Source of the DNA: Oscillospiraceae bacterium
GTDB lineage: Bacteria; Bacillota; Clostridia; Oscillospirales; Oscillospiraceae
Direction: 5' to 3'
Assembly: GCA_020025595.1 (NCBI GenBank)
Contig: JAHHRV010000002.1
Coordinates: 151,713 to 215,712, forward strand
Length of the DNA: 64,000 bases
Part shown: positions 43,788 to 55,400 of the stretch, piece after piece
How positions within the stretch are numbered: the stretch's first letter is position 1
Layout: each line of letters opens with the position of its first letter
Notes under the pieces: model-generated
Told to the model about the DNA's origin: nothing
What the model saw: only the letters and a program-made list of their open reading frames with translations
Database searches by the model: none
Program-made: the position numbers and the translations under genes

Positions 43788-44213
43788 TCAGATTGCTTCC
43801 TGTTTTGCCAGTTCCCTGTTCCGATCAGACAGATACTGGATGACCGCCTTACGAGTGACGATGCCGGAGAGGCAGTTTCGTCCGTCCACAATCGGAACAT
43901 AGTTCTGGTTCAGGGCAACCGAAATCACTTCTTCTTCATTGGCATTAATCGGCAAAGCCTCACAAAAGTCAGGCCGGAAAATATCCTTGACCAGATAGCG
44001 TTCATGGTCTTTCAGATCGGTGCTTCCCACGCGCATAATATGCCGCAGAAAATCTCCCTCTGTAACACTGCCCATATACAGCCCTTTTTCGTTCAGCACA
44101 GGAATCGCAGTATATCCATGGCGGCGCATAATTTCAAGTCCCTGCCGTACCGAGCTGTTTTCCTGCAGGCAGGCCGTACTGCATTTGGGAATCATCAGTT
44201 TTGCAAGATTCAT
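43788..44213 (-). CDS. Tandem CBS-domain protein
   Basis: 141 residues made of two CBS motifs forming one Bateman module: IMRRHGYTAIPVLNEKGLYMGSV (about 28-60) and EEEVISVALNQNYVPIVDGRNCLSGIVTRKAV (about 93-125). No fused enzyme or channel. Such stand-alone modules bind adenosine nucleotides and regulate partners. TGGAGG ribosome site. It sits divergently from the next ABC operon. Confidence 0.88.
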   Translation of the reverse strand: MNLAKLMIPKCSTACLQENSSVRQGLEIMRRHGYTAIPVLNEKGLYMGSVTEGDFLRHIMRVGSTDLKDHERYLVKDIFRPDFCEALPINANEEEVISVALNQNYVPIVDGRNCLSGIVTRKAVIQYLSDRNRELAKQEAI

Positions 44214-44387
44214 ATGTATTCCTCCAAAATGCCTGAAGCATTTTCTTTCTAATATAACTTCTTAATATGAATTATATGTAAAATTCAGAGGAATGTCAAA
44301 TCTTAAGAAAAATTAACACTTTATTATCCAAATAGGTACAAATTGTGATATGATAACTATAATATTAACCAGTTTGGAGTGACGCAT

Positions 44388-45089
44388 ATGGCGTTTGTAG
44401 AATTTCGCAATGTATCAAAAACATATCACATGGGCGAAGTGGAAATCCGCGCTTTGAAGGATGCCACTTTCCGGGTGGAAAAAGGAGAACTGGTGGTCAT
44501 TGTCGGCCCTTCCGGCGCCGGTAAAACCACCCTTCTGAACATTCTTGGTGGCATGGACACCCTCAGCGAAGGACAGGTTTTCCTGGACGGAAAGGAAGTC
44601 TCCGCCCTGAACAAAAAGCAGCTGACCCAGTACCGCCGGGACGATGTGGGCTTTGTGTTCCAGTTCTATAATCTCGTCGGCAATCTGACTGCTCTTGAAA
44701 ATGTAGAGCTTGCCAATCAGATCTGCGCAAATCCCCTGGATGCAGAGACTGTTCTAGAAGAAGTGGGTCTGGGTGAGCGAATGAAGAACTTCCCCAGTCA
44801 GCTCTCCGGCGGCGAACAGCAGCGTGTAGCCATTGCCCGAGCCCTTGCAAAGAATCCCAAGCTGCTGCTGTGTGACGAGCCCACCGGCGCACTGGACTAC
44901 CAGACCGGTAAAACCATTCTGAAGCTGCTTCAGGACACAGGACGCAATACCGGCATGACCATTATTATCATCACCCACAATGCCGCCCTGACCGATATGG
45001 CCGACCGTGTCATCAAGGTCAGAAACGGCACCGTAGATACCGTGTACACAAATCCCAACCCAAAAGATATTTCGGAGATTGAATGGTAA
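44388..45089 (+). CDS. MacB-like ABC transporter ATP-binding protein
   Basis: 233 residues. Start at 44388 with GGAG eight bases upstream; an in-frame GTG nine bases earlier overlaps the ribosome site. Walker A GPSGAGKTTLLNILGG near 38, signature QLSGGEQQRVAIARAL near 140, Walker B LLLCDEPTGALD, H-loop ITHN. It ends inside the start of the coiled-coil permease gene (overlap of 1-7 bases), so the two are coupled. Confidence 0.92.
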   Translation: MAFVEFRNVSKTYHMGEVEIRALKDATFRVEKGELVVIVGPSGAGKTTLLNILGGMDTLSEGQVFLDGKEVSALNKKQLTQYRRDDVGFVFQFYNLVGNLTALENVELANQICANPLDAETVLEEVGLGERMKNFPSQLSGGEQQRVAIARALAKNPKLLLCDEPTGALDYQTGKTILKLLQDTGRNTGMTIIIITHNAALTDMADRVIKVRNGTVDTVYTNPNPKDISEIEW

Positions 45090-48000
45090 TGAAACGAAAA
45101 AACATGATGCGCAAAAATCTGCAGCAGACCATTCGAAAATCCGCAGGCAGATATCTGGCCATCGTGGCCATTATTGCTCTGGGTGCCGGATTATTCTGTG
45201 GTCTGCGTGTCACCAAGGTCGACATGGTTGCCACCGTCCAGGATTTCACGGACAGGCAGAATATGTTCGATCTTCAGATGCTCAACACCTTTGGCTGGAC
45301 CGATGAAAATGTGTCCGCCCTGGCAAATACTCCCGGTATCGCCGATGCCGAAGGATGTATCTCCGTCGATGCGCTGATGCATATGGGCGATCAGAAGGAC
45401 AATGCATACAAGCTGATCTCGATTCCCGATACGGTCAATCAGGTCTCTCTGGTGGCAGGCCGGATGCCTTCTGCGCCGGATGAATGCCTGGCAGACAATT
45501 TCTTCAATGATTCTTCCATGATCGGTCAGCAGATCCATGTCTCCTCCCTCAACGACGAAGATACTTTGGACAGTCTTGCCTACGATACTTACACGGTTGT
45601 CGGTCTTGCCGCCACTCCGCTTTACCTCAATATGCAGCGTGGCTCCACCTCCATCGGTACCGGCTCCATTTCCGATTACTTCTACATCCCCCGGGATGGT
45701 TTCAGCATGGATATCTTCACTGAAATCAACCTGACTCTTCCCGGGCATTATGATGTCTATACCGATGAGTACGACGATGCCATGGATGACATGGCGGAAA
45801 CCCTCAAAACACTCTGCGCTCCCATGGCGGAGCAGCGCCGGGTCGATGTTCTGACGGAAGCCGAGGCAAAATACGCCGACGGTCTCAAAGAATATGAAGA
45901 TGGCAAGAAGGAATTCGAAACCTCCAAGGCCGATGCACTGAAGAAGCTTGCCGATGCAGAGAAGGAACTGCGCGACGGCGAAGCAGAACTGCTCGAGAAT
46001 CAGAAGCTTCTGGAAGACGGCAGACAGCAGCTGTCCACCGCCCAAACCGAAATCAAAAACAAATGGGGTGAGCTGGCTTCCGGCCGGGAAACCCTGAAAT
46101 CGGAAAAAGAAAAAGTATACGCCCAGCTGAACAGCACTCAGGCCGAGCTTGACCGGAACTACGCCAAGGTCACAGGCGGTCTGGAGCAGGTCAATTCCGG
46201 CCTTACTCAGATAGAAAGCGGTATTTCCCAGCTGGACAGCGGTCTTGCGCAGCTGAACGATGCCATCACCAAGATTGATGACGGTCTGGCCCAGATCAAT
46301 GACGGTCTGGCTCAAATCGACGATGCCATTCCTCAGCTGACAGATGGTATCCAGCAGATTGATGCAGGTCTGGCGCAGTTGGAGCAAACCTTGCCCACAC
46401 TGAATGCGCTGGCAGACCTGGCGCAGCGGGCTCTGGATTATCTTGAGGCCAACCCCAATCCCGAGATCCCTCAGATTCCCAATCTGCCCGATATCCCCGG
46501 ACTCCCCAATCCCAACGACCCGAATTTCATCGAACAGCTAAAAGCAGTACTGCAGCAGGCCATCGATCAGCGGGATGCCGCCGTTGCAAAGCAGCAGGAG
46601 CTGACCGATACCCGTGCCGAGCTGGTAGCCCAGCTGGAAAATGCCCGGGTACAGCGGGAAGAACTGATTGCCAAGAAAGCTGTTCTGGAGCAAAAACGCT
46701 CCGAGCTGGCTCCTCAGCGGGATTCTCTTCAGACGCAGAAAGATGGCCTGATGCCCAAATACAACGAGCTTCTCTCCACCAAGCAGGAGCTGGAAAGCGC
46801 CAAATCCGCACTGGACGACGGCTATGCACAGCTGTCCGCCGGCCGTGAGGAAGCTGACAGTCGGTTCACATCTGCCGAGGCAGAGCTTAAAAGCGGCGAA
46901 AATCAGCTGGCAAACGCTCAGAATCTCCTGAATGAAAAGCAGATCGACCTTCATGACAGCGAACAGCTTTTCAACGACGGACGCAAGAAGCTGGCTGACG
47001 GTCGGGCTGAGTATGAAAAAGAAAAGGCCAATGCCATGAAGAAAATCGACGACGCTCAGGTGGAACTGGACGACGCCGCCGCAGATTTGGCAGATGCCCG
47101 CAATAAAATCGACAGCATGGGAAAAGCCTCCGTCTACGCTTTGACCAGAAACTCAAATCTGGGCTATGTGGTCTTTGAAAGCGACTCTGATATCATCGCA
47201 GGTATCGCAAAGATCTTCCCCGTATTCTTCCTCTCCGTTGCTGCACTGGTGTGTATCACCACAATGACCCGAATGGTGGATGAGGAACGCACCCAGATCG
47301 GTATTCTGAAAGCCCTCGGCTACAGCAGTACCTCCATTATGGGCAAGTACATGGCCTACTCCGGCAGCGCCGCACTGGTCGGCTGTGCCACCGGCGTTAT
47401 TGCAGGCAGCATCATCTTCCCGAAAATTCTGTGGAAAGCCTACTGTATCATGTACGGCTTCAATCCCAATGTGACGCTGACCTTTGACTGGGGCACCTAC
47501 GCTGCCATCGTGCTGAGCTATACCGCTCTGACGCTGTTCGTTACCTGGTACTGCTGCCACAGAGAGCTGGCAGAGGTTCCCGCAGAGCTGATTCGCCCCA
47601 AGGCACCCACCGCCGGCAAAAAGCTGCTGCTGGAGAAGCTGCCCTTCTGGAAAAAGCTCAGCTTCCTTAACAAGGTTGCCATCCGGAACATCTTCCGCTA
47701 CCATCAGCGGCTGGCCATGATGCTGCTGGGCATCGGAGGCTGTACCGCATTGCTTGTGACCGGCTTCGGAATTAAGGATTCCATTTCCGATATTGTCAAC
47801 TACCAGTTTGAATCCGTCACCCTTTACGACCAGGCTGTCTCCTTTGAAGACGAGCAGACACCTGAGCTGCAGGCCCAGTTCCGTGCCCAGTTCGATGACA
47901 TAACCGAAGATATTCTCTTCTGTCACCAGAGCAACATCGATCTGGAATTTGATCAGCAAATCAAGAATCTGAACTTCCTGGTCTGTGATGAGCCTCTGGA

Positions 48001-48781
48001 ACCCTTCATGTCCCTGCATAGCGGTGAAACCACCATTGATATGCCGGGCGATGGAGAAGCACTGCTGTCCGTGGGTGTTGCCAAGTCGCTGGGCATTCAT
48101 AAGGGCGACCAGATCGTCCTGCGCAACGCTGATCTTCAGGAGCTGCATCTGACTGTTGCTGACATCTTTGACAACCATGTTTTCAACTATGTGGTCGTCT
48201 CCGGTGACACGGTGCGTGCCCAGTGGGGCAAAGCGCCTGAGGTCAAAACCGCCTATGTTCTTCAGGCTCCCAATCAGAATGTTCACGAAGTCGGCGCTGC
48301 CCTCGCCGGTTACGACGGTGTGCTGAATGTGCTGGTCAATCAGGATAATGCCGATCAGGTCAACGGCATGATGAAGGCAATGGACTCCATCGTTCTGCTG
48401 GTGGTCTGCTGTGCCGGTCTGCTGGCAACGATTGTTCTGTATAACCTGACAAACATCAACATCAAGGAGCGAATCCGTGAGATTGCCACCATCAAGGTTC
48501 TGGGCTTCAACGGACACGAAACCGGAAGCTATGTGTTTAAGGAAAATCTGGCACTGACCTTCATGGGTATGATTCTGGGTCTAGGTGCCGGCAAGCTGCT
48601 CCACGCTGCGGTCATGAGCTTCGTGCGAATTGACATGGTGTGGTTTGACAGCATCGTTAAGCCCTCCAGTTACCTCTTTGCAGCCATCCTGACGGTGGTT
48701 GCAGCATTGGCGGTGGACTTCCTGATGTACTTCCAGCTGGAAAAGATCAACATGGCAGAAGCCCTGAAATCCGTGGAGTAA
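45083..48781 (+). CDS. FtsX-family permease with a very long coiled-coil outer domain
   Basis: 1232 residues; an ATG at 45089 is an equal start candidate. One membrane helix lies at about 22-44, then a mixed domain, then an extracellular coiled coil from about 255 to 690. That segment is rich in D-G-x-x-Q/E-L heptads (runs such as GLAQINDGLAQIDDAI) and is interrupted near 450-480 by a Pro/Asn segment. FtsX cores of three helices lie at about 710-835 and 1110-1230, around a second outer domain. Known relatives (YvrN/SalY-like, MmpL-adjacent 'ABC permease with coiled coil') move lipids or peptides or act mechanically on wall enzymes. Substrate unknown. Confidence 0.85.
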   Translation: MVMKRKNMMRKNLQQTIRKSAGRYLAIVAIIALGAGLFCGLRVTKVDMVATVQDFTDRQNMFDLQMLNTFGWTDENVSALANTPGIADAEGCISVDALMHMGDQKDNAYKLISIPDTVNQVSLVAGRMPSAPDECLADNFFNDSSMIGQQIHVSSLNDEDTLDSLAYDTYTVVGLAATPLYLNMQRGSTSIGTGSISDYFYIPRDGFSMDIFTEINLTLPGHYDVYTDEYDDAMDDMAETLKTLCAPMAEQRRVDVLTEAEAKYADGLKEYEDGKKEFETSKADALKKLADAEKELRDGEAELLENQKLLEDGRQQLSTAQTEIKNKWGELASGRETLKSEKEKVYAQLNSTQAELDRNYAKVTGGLEQVNSGLTQIESGISQLDSGLAQLNDAITKIDDGLAQINDGLAQIDDAIPQLTDGIQQIDAGLAQLEQTLPTLNALADLAQRALDYLEANPNPEIPQIPNLPDIPGLPNPNDPNFIEQLKAVLQQAIDQRDAAVAKQQELTDTRAELVAQLENARVQREELIAKKAVLEQKRSELAPQRDSLQTQKDGLMPKYNELLSTKQELESAKSALDDGYAQLSAGREEADSRFTSAEAELKSGENQLANAQNLLNEKQIDLHDSEQLFNDGRKKLADGRAEYEKEKANAMKKIDDAQVELDDAAADLADARNKIDSMGKASVYALTRNSNLGYVVFESDSDIIAGIAKIFPVFFLSVAALVCITTMTRMVDEERTQIGILKALGYSSTSIMGKYMAYSGSAALVGCATGVIAGSIIFPKILWKAYCIMYGFNPNVTLTFDWGTYAAIVLSYTALTLFVTWYCCHRELAEVPAELIRPKAPTAGKKLLLEKLPFWKKLSFLNKVAIRNIFRYHQRLAMMLLGIGGCTALLVTGFGIKDSISDIVNYQFESVTLYDQAVSFEDEQTPELQAQFRAQFDDITEDILFCHQSNIDLEFDQQIKNLNFLVCDEPLEPFMSLHSGETTIDMPGDGEALLSVGVAKSLGIHKGDQIVLRNADLQELHLTVADIFDNHVFNYVVVSGDTVRAQWGKAPEVKTAYVLQAPNQNVHEVGAALAGYDGVLNVLVNQDNADQVNGMMKAMDSIVLLVVCCAGLLATIVLYNLTNINIKERIREIATIKVLGFNGHETGSYVFKENLALTFMGMILGLGAGKLLHAAVMSFVRIDMVWFDSIVKPSSYLFAAILTVVAALAVDFLMYFQLEKINMAEALKSVE

Positions 48782-48809
48782 GCAAACTTTACATCTCAAA
48801 AATGAAAAC

Positions 48810-48848
48810 TCCGGGGATGTCTCCTGAAAAGGGCTCCCCGGAATTTTT
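48810..48848 (+). terminator. Terminator of the coiled-coil exporter operon
   Basis: An 8-bp stem TCCGGGGA/TCCCCGGA (48810-48817 with 48835-48842) and T5. Confidence 0.75.
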
Positions 48849-49112
48849 ATGCATTTACAGATAAGTGATGATATGCAATCAGAGTCAAGTCAGCACCTGC
48901 TTCAGACGGGCGTTAAGGGACCCAAGAAATATACTTTATCACGCTCTCTCCATTAAACCAACACGGTAAAATTATTATACTTCGGATAAGCATTTTCGTG
49001 GCTTCCAATGCAGCGCATAAACAGGATCATATGGCAAACTCGCTTTGCTTGTTAATATAAAAATTGCATATATTTTGTATAACATGAGTATAGAATAATC
49101 GCATATCTATGC
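48849..49112. other. AT-rich intergenic stretch before the riboswitch
   Basis: 264 bases without a credible gene or recognised RNA. The AT-rich half (49040-49112) is typical of a strong promoter upstream region. Confidence 0.5.
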
Positions 49113-49118
49113 TATAAT
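49110..49118 (+). promoter_or_regulatory. Extended -10 promoter of the riboswitch transcript
   Basis: TGCTATAAT (TGn plus TATAAT) at 49110-49118, about 25 bases before the aptamer. The -35 is weak. Confidence 0.6.
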
Positions 49119-49142
49119 ATTATATGAATAGAATAAGGTATA

Positions 49143-49337
49143 CTTTTGTGGCCTTGTGGCGGTAACAGCCCCAAGGATGTACAAGGGAATCGGGTGAAAA
49201 TCCCGAACGGAAATCGCCGCTGTAAGCACGGGAGTTTATGATCTTGTTGACGAAAGTCAGTCACTGAGAAATTGGGAAGGCAGAGATCATAAGCGCGGAA
49301 CACTCCAAACCGTGTAAGTCAGAAGACCTACGAAAGG
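49143..49337 (+). promoter_or_regulatory. Cobalamin riboswitch
   Basis: About 195 bases with the class hallmarks: GGTAACAGCCCC early, the GGGAATCGGGTGAAAATCCC arm, CGCCGCTGTAAGC core, GTCAGTCACTGAGAA in the multi-branch region, TTGGGAAGGC, and the B12 box GTCAGAAGACCTAC near the end. Adenosyl- or methylcobalamin binding normally shuts expression off. A strong terminator follows as expression platform, and the next gene is a large surface protein. Confidence 0.95.
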
Positions 49338-49370
49338 AAAAAACGGGATTCCCGGGCCAACAGAAATACG

Positions 49371-49416
49371 ACTGTGGCGAATTGTCTGATTATGACAGTT
49401 CGCCACAGTTTTTTTG
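49371..49416 (+). terminator. Riboswitch-controlled terminator
   Basis: A 16-bp stem with one mismatch (49371-49386 with 49394-49409) and T8. It lies between the cobalamin aptamer and the ribosome site, so attenuation when B12 is plentiful is the likely mode. Confidence 0.88.
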
Positions 49417-49457
49417 TTTCCCCGATCCAAATATATAGAGTGAAAGGAAAGAAAACT

Positions 49458-52400
49458 ATGAAAACGAAGTTAGCAAAGCGAATGCTGGCATTGTTTTTGG
49501 CAATGGTCATGACAGTTGGCGTTATGCCGCTGACAGCCTTTGCTGAAGAAACACCAGCATATAGTTCTCAGGTTCTGAGCACATCAGAATCAGTGGAACT
49601 GCCTGCGTACATTTTCTCGAATTCTTGGAATACAGAATACGATGTTTTGTACCACGAGGATGGAAAATCCTACACCTATAATGGTCAGGATGTAACTTTC
49701 CCCGATGAAAATACCGTAAATGTAGGCAGCAAATCCTACACAATCAAAAACGCTGTGACATCCGTCACTGTCGAAACAAAGGACGGAAAAACCGAGATCA
49801 AGCTCAGCAATCTGAAAGATCCGGTTGGATCGATCGATGGTCTATGGAATTCCGGCTGGGAAGGCAGATTTGCGCTTCACTATCAGCTGGATGGCAATCC
49901 CGTTTCCAACGCAGAAGTAGACCGAATTTCCAGAGTAAAACTGACAGTGGATACTCCCGAAGCCGGAACCTATAAGCTAACTGGCGGCAAAATTTTTGAA
50001 GGCGCCAATACATACAGCCAAGGTTTCGACTTCCAGGACGGCAAAGGAGAGGTAACTGAGAGAGAATTTGGCTATCTGCCGGATATTACATTTGAAGTCA
50101 AATCCGCAGAGACTCCGGAACCTCCTACACCTTCCAAGCCCGATGCTTCCGAAGCACCTTTCACCGCTAAAATCGGCGATCAGGTACTGACTGTAACCAA
50201 GCGGGCTGAGCGTGAATTCTGTGATGCGACCTACAAAACAGTAGATGTCTATGACATTACGGTTCCTGCAGATGCCACAAAATTCATGCTCTGTGGTCTG
50301 GGCAGCGGATACACCTACAATGCCGAGGGCATTACCGGCGGCGATGTATTTTTCGATGGCGATATCGAGCTGGATATTGAAGACAGTACCTTCTATCACA
50401 TTATGAAGGGTTGGAGCAGCGGCTTCCACATCTACTTCATTCGTGAAAAAGAAACAGGCCCTGTTGATCCGGAGCCTTCTACGCCTCCCGCACCTCCCGC
50501 TATCGACGCCCCCTTCACCGCTAAGATCGGCGATCAGGTACTGAAGGTCGAAAACGGCGGTCAGGAATACTGCGGAAAAATGTATTCAGATGTACCGGTC
50601 TATACCCTGGTCATTCCCTCCGGCGAGACCGCAAAAACCTTCACCCTGTATGCAGACGGACTTTCCTATATCAAGGGCGGTGGCTGTGCCGACCGCATCT
50701 GGGATATCGAAGGCTCTGTGGAGCTGGACATCCTGCAGGGAAAGACCTATCACCTGCGCAAGGGATGGGAAAGCACCTTCCACATTGGCTTCCGTTCTGA
50801 AGACGATGTGCCTTCCGGCGGCGGTGAACCTGAAAAGCCCGCAATTCCCATCACTGCAAAAATTGGTGATACCAACCTGACGGTTGAGCGTGTGGATGAT
50901 GTACGCTGCGAGGCAACCTATCAGAATGTCCCCGTATATCAGATCACGATTCCTGACGGAACCACCCAGAAGACCCTGTCCATCAGCGGTGCAAAGGGCT
51001 GGGGCTACAGTGAAAACACCTGTATCGGCGCAAGTGACGGCACTGTGCAAACCGATGTCTGGGAAACCAACATTCTGGGTGCAGATCAGTACTATCACAT
51101 GAGCAAGTACCCGGAAAACTACCACATCACCTTTAAGCACCTGGGAAATTTTGAACCCGAAGGTCCTGTGATTCCCTTTACTGCCAAGGCCGGCAGCTAC
51201 GATCTGGCAGTTGTAAAATCTCCCAGAGGCGGAAACTGGGGCAATGATCTGTACACCGTGCAGGTTCCCGCAGCTGTCAAGAGCAGCAAGGTCCAGCTTG
51301 GTGGTCTGTCCGGCTTACTGTTCATGAAGAATGAGCTCTTTGGACAGTACAATGACATCCCCGCAGATCCCTGGGAAACCGAAATTCTGGACAAGGGCGG
51401 ATTCTATCTCATCTATGATTCCAGCAAGAATAACCGCTACGAGATCAGATTTGAAAAAGAACAGGCTCCCAGCGTTTCTGTAAGCCTCACCGGCCAGATG
51501 GATGGCGCATTCCTTCTTCCTCCGGAAACAATGGTTCCTGTAGAAGCCGGATTGGCCGGATTCTATGGCTATACCTATGGCGATAATGTAACTGAAAATG
51601 ATGTCACCGCTCTGGATGCACTGGTCAAGATGCATCAGATCGTCTTTGGCGAAGAGGATGTATCTGCCTATCTGGCCGTCAATGAGAGTGGCTGGATTAC
51701 CAAGGCATTTGGCGTTGAAACCGGCAACCTGGGATTCCTGGTAAACGGTGCAATGACCAATACCCTGGTCCATGAAACCATCCTGGAAGCAGACAGTCGT
51801 TTTGATTTCTTTAACTATCAGGATACCGCTTCTTTCAGCGACAAACAGGTCTGGCTGGAGCAGAATGGTCAGAAGCAGACCCATTTTGACGCTGGTATGA
51901 ACCGTCCCCTGATGCTGACGGTAAAGAGCGCAGATTATAACGGCAATGAATCCGCAGTTGCAGGTGTTCAGCTGGCAACAGTGGACAAAAACGGAAACAC
52001 AACGCCCATTGATGGCGCAGTTACCGATCAAGATGGTAAGGTTTTCGTTACCTTCGACAAGCCCGGTGATTATACCGTCACAGTTCTCAGCTCTGATACC
52101 ACTAAGGTAATCATGCCCATCGTTCATGTGGCGGTCAGCAAGGGTAGTGTCGGCATCAGCGTGGAAGCCCGTACCATTGGCGAAGGCGACCTGCTGGAGC
52201 AGGTATTCTTCCCCATTAAGACTGAAAACACTACCGCAAAGGACATTCTGGATACTGCCGCAGCAAAGAATGGTCTAACCGTAGAATACGACGCACAGGG
52301 CCTGGTTCAGTCTGTCAACGGCTTTGGTGCCGACGGCGAACACAGCTGGAGATGCGAAATCAACGGCAAGGTTATCAAAACTGCCATGGATCAGCAGACC

Positions 52401-55400
52401 GTGTCCGACGGCGATGTGATCCGTGTTCGTTACGCAGCTACCTCCGATGGCGCAGAACTGAATGCTCCGCTTTACGATTATCTGAAGAAACTGGTTCAGG
52501 ACGCAAAGGCAAAGCTGAACGGTGCATACACCGAAGACAGCAAGGCTGCTCTGCAAACTGCCATTGACAATGCCGAAGCAGTTCTGGCTGACTCCAGCAA
52601 CAACAGCACAGATGCAGATAAAGAGTGCCTGATCAGCCACCATATCGGCGCAATTAACCAGGCTGTTGCCAACTTGATTGAAAAAGACCTGCCTGTGGCA
52701 GATTCTTCCATCCCCGATGATTTCGAAAACGACCTGTGGCTCCAGTATAACTATCTGGAGATGAAAGTTGGCGGCAAGGCCACCATCTATCCCCGGCGCG
52801 TACCTCAGATCATTGACAGCGCCATTTCCAACAATGTGACAAGACCCAATTTCCACTTTGAAATTGTCCGTGGCGACTCCATTACCCTCAGTGGTACAGA
52901 AAGTACCAAACAAGTACAGGTAAACGCAGTCCGTGACGGTATTTCCATTGTCAAGGTGACCTATGATGCACTGGGAAATTACGGTGCCTGCAGCAGCGTC
53001 AACACCGCATATGTTGTCTATGATGTCAATAGTGATCCTGCAAATCTGAAGATCACCACAAGCCTGTCTGACATTCGCTCCTATGACACACTCTATTACA
53101 CAGATGGTGAAACCCTCCCCTACTCCTTCAGCGTTAATGTCCCCGGTGCCTCCAAGGTTGAGGTCACCTGCAACGATCATGTTCTGACTGCCGGTGAGGA
53201 TGGTTCTTACACCGCACAGCTGGAGAACAGAAGCAACATTCTGGGCATCCGTGCTACCGATGAAAATGGTAAGGTGAAGACCAGCTATCATGTGATCGAT
53301 GCCAGAAAGATCAAGATCAACATCGAGAACCTGACTCATCCCGGTAAGCCTTTCCAGATCAACGACAAGGCAAAGATCAGCTTCTACGGCATCACCATGC
53401 CTGTCTACAAGCTGGCAAAGATCTACAATCCCTGCTTCGGCGGACACGATGACCTGAATAACAAGAAGACCTGGCCCACCTCTGTAAGCTATCAGAACGA
53501 TCAGCTTGGAGAACTTCATGGATTCTGCGGTCAGTGGGATCTGGCTACTCGCAACAGCTTTGAAGTAACGCTCGAAGAAGAAGGCGTTTACAACTTCACC
53601 AACGGCCAGATTCTGTGTAACTGGTGGGGCTCCCCTCTGGGCGCAGATAAGGAACAGTACGGCGATGGTGATCCCAACTTTGCGGCACCGATCCTGAGCG
53701 ATCATTTCTCCGCTTTGCCTGACTTCTCCATCACCGTAGGAGAACATTCCGGTGACAATGTTCCTGTTAAGGGAATCACACTGAACAAGACGGAATTGAC
53801 TCTGAATGAGGGTGAAAAGTTCCAGCTTGTTGCTACTTTGAATCCGGAAAATGTATCCAACCATAAGGTGACATGGACTTGCGATGATGCAAACGGCAAT
53901 TTCATCACCGTAGACAAGACCGGTGAAGTCGTTGCCCTGCACGCAAACAACGATCAGGTTCCTTTTGTCACCGTAACTGCTACCACAGACGATGGCGGCT
54001 TTACCGCTAAGTGTAAGGTAATCGTCACCAAATCCGAAAATCCCGCATTTCCTCCTGTTCCTCCTGCACCTGAGTCCAAGGAAAATGTTGTCCTTTCCAT
54101 TGAGGCACATACCATCGACAAGGGTTATATTGCAGAGCCGGTGGAACTCAAGCTGCAGAAGGGTGACACCGTTTACACAGTCCTGCAGCGGTATGCAAAG
54201 GAACATAATATTCCCGTGACCGCATCTTACAACAGTGTCTACGGCAGCTTCTATGTTTCCGCAATTGACGGCATTGCTGAAATGGACTATGGCTCCGGCT
54301 CTGGCTGGATGTATTTCGTAAACGAGAAAAAGCCCGAGGTCGGCGCAAGCAATTATACCCTTGAGGGCGGCGAAGTCATCCGTTGGCGTTATACCACCAA
54401 TCTGGGTGCTGACCTGAAGCCCGGACAGCCCCTGCCCGACTCTGTCCACAGCGTAACCGCTGCACAGGCAGAAAACGGTACCATTACAGTTCCTGCTGAC
54501 AAGGTCAAGGCCGGCGATTCTGTTACCATCACCGTCACTGCAAATGCCGGCTATTCCCTTAGCAAACTGACTGTTACCGATCAGGACGGCACCGCAGTCC
54601 CCGTAACAGCAGGAAAGAACGGACAGTTTACATTCGTAATGCCCGCTTCTGATGTGAAGGTTGCAGCAGAGTTTAAGAAGATTTCCACCGATATTCCGGA
54701 CTACAAGAATATTCTGGAAGAAACCGGTAAAAACCTCTCCAGCAAGCCCAACAGCTTTGGCGGCGAGTGGGTGGCAATGGGTCTGGCCCGTCATCCCTAC
54801 CCCGTAAGCAAGGACTACTTCGACAACTACTACAAGAGCGTAGAGAACTATGTCAAGGAAAAGAAGGGTGTACTCAGCACCCGCAAGTATACGGAATACT
54901 CCCGTACCATTCTGGCTTTGACTGCAGCTGGTTACGATGTAACCAATGTAGGCGGCTATGACCTGACTGCACCTCTGGCTGACTTTGACAAGGTGAATTT
55001 CCAGGGTATCAACGGTACAATTTTTGCACTGATTGCTCTGGACAGCGGTAATTACAAGATTCCTGCTGCTCCCGAGGGCAAGACACAGACCACCAGAGAA
55101 AACCTTGTGCAGAAGATTCTGGACAGCGTTCTTCCTGATGGTGGTTGGTCTCTGTCCGGTGACAAGGCCAATATTGATACCACAGCTATGGCAATTCAGG
55201 CTCTGGCGCCTTACTATGCATCCAACGAGGCTGTCAAGGCTGCTGTGGATCAGGCTCTGGAACTGCTCTCCCAGATGCAGGGTGAAGACGGCAACTGGCT
55301 CAATCAGGACGGCGAAGCCTGCAGTGAAACACCTTCTCAGGTGCTGGTTGCTCTGACTGCAATGGGAATTGATCCTGCAGCAGACGCTCGCTTCATCAAG

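Noticed and set aside
46180..46390. Tandem 21-base repeats read as a minisatellite or CRISPR-like array
   Set aside because: They are in frame and encode heptads of a coiled coil; there are no spacers of constant length with unrelated sequence. No CRISPR array was seen anywhere in the window.
45191..48517. Long antisense frames opposite the coiled-coil permease (398 and 454 codons)
   Set aside because: They are complements of the heptad repeats and FtsX regions; the repeated LGQTV-type sequence simply mirrors the coiled coil.
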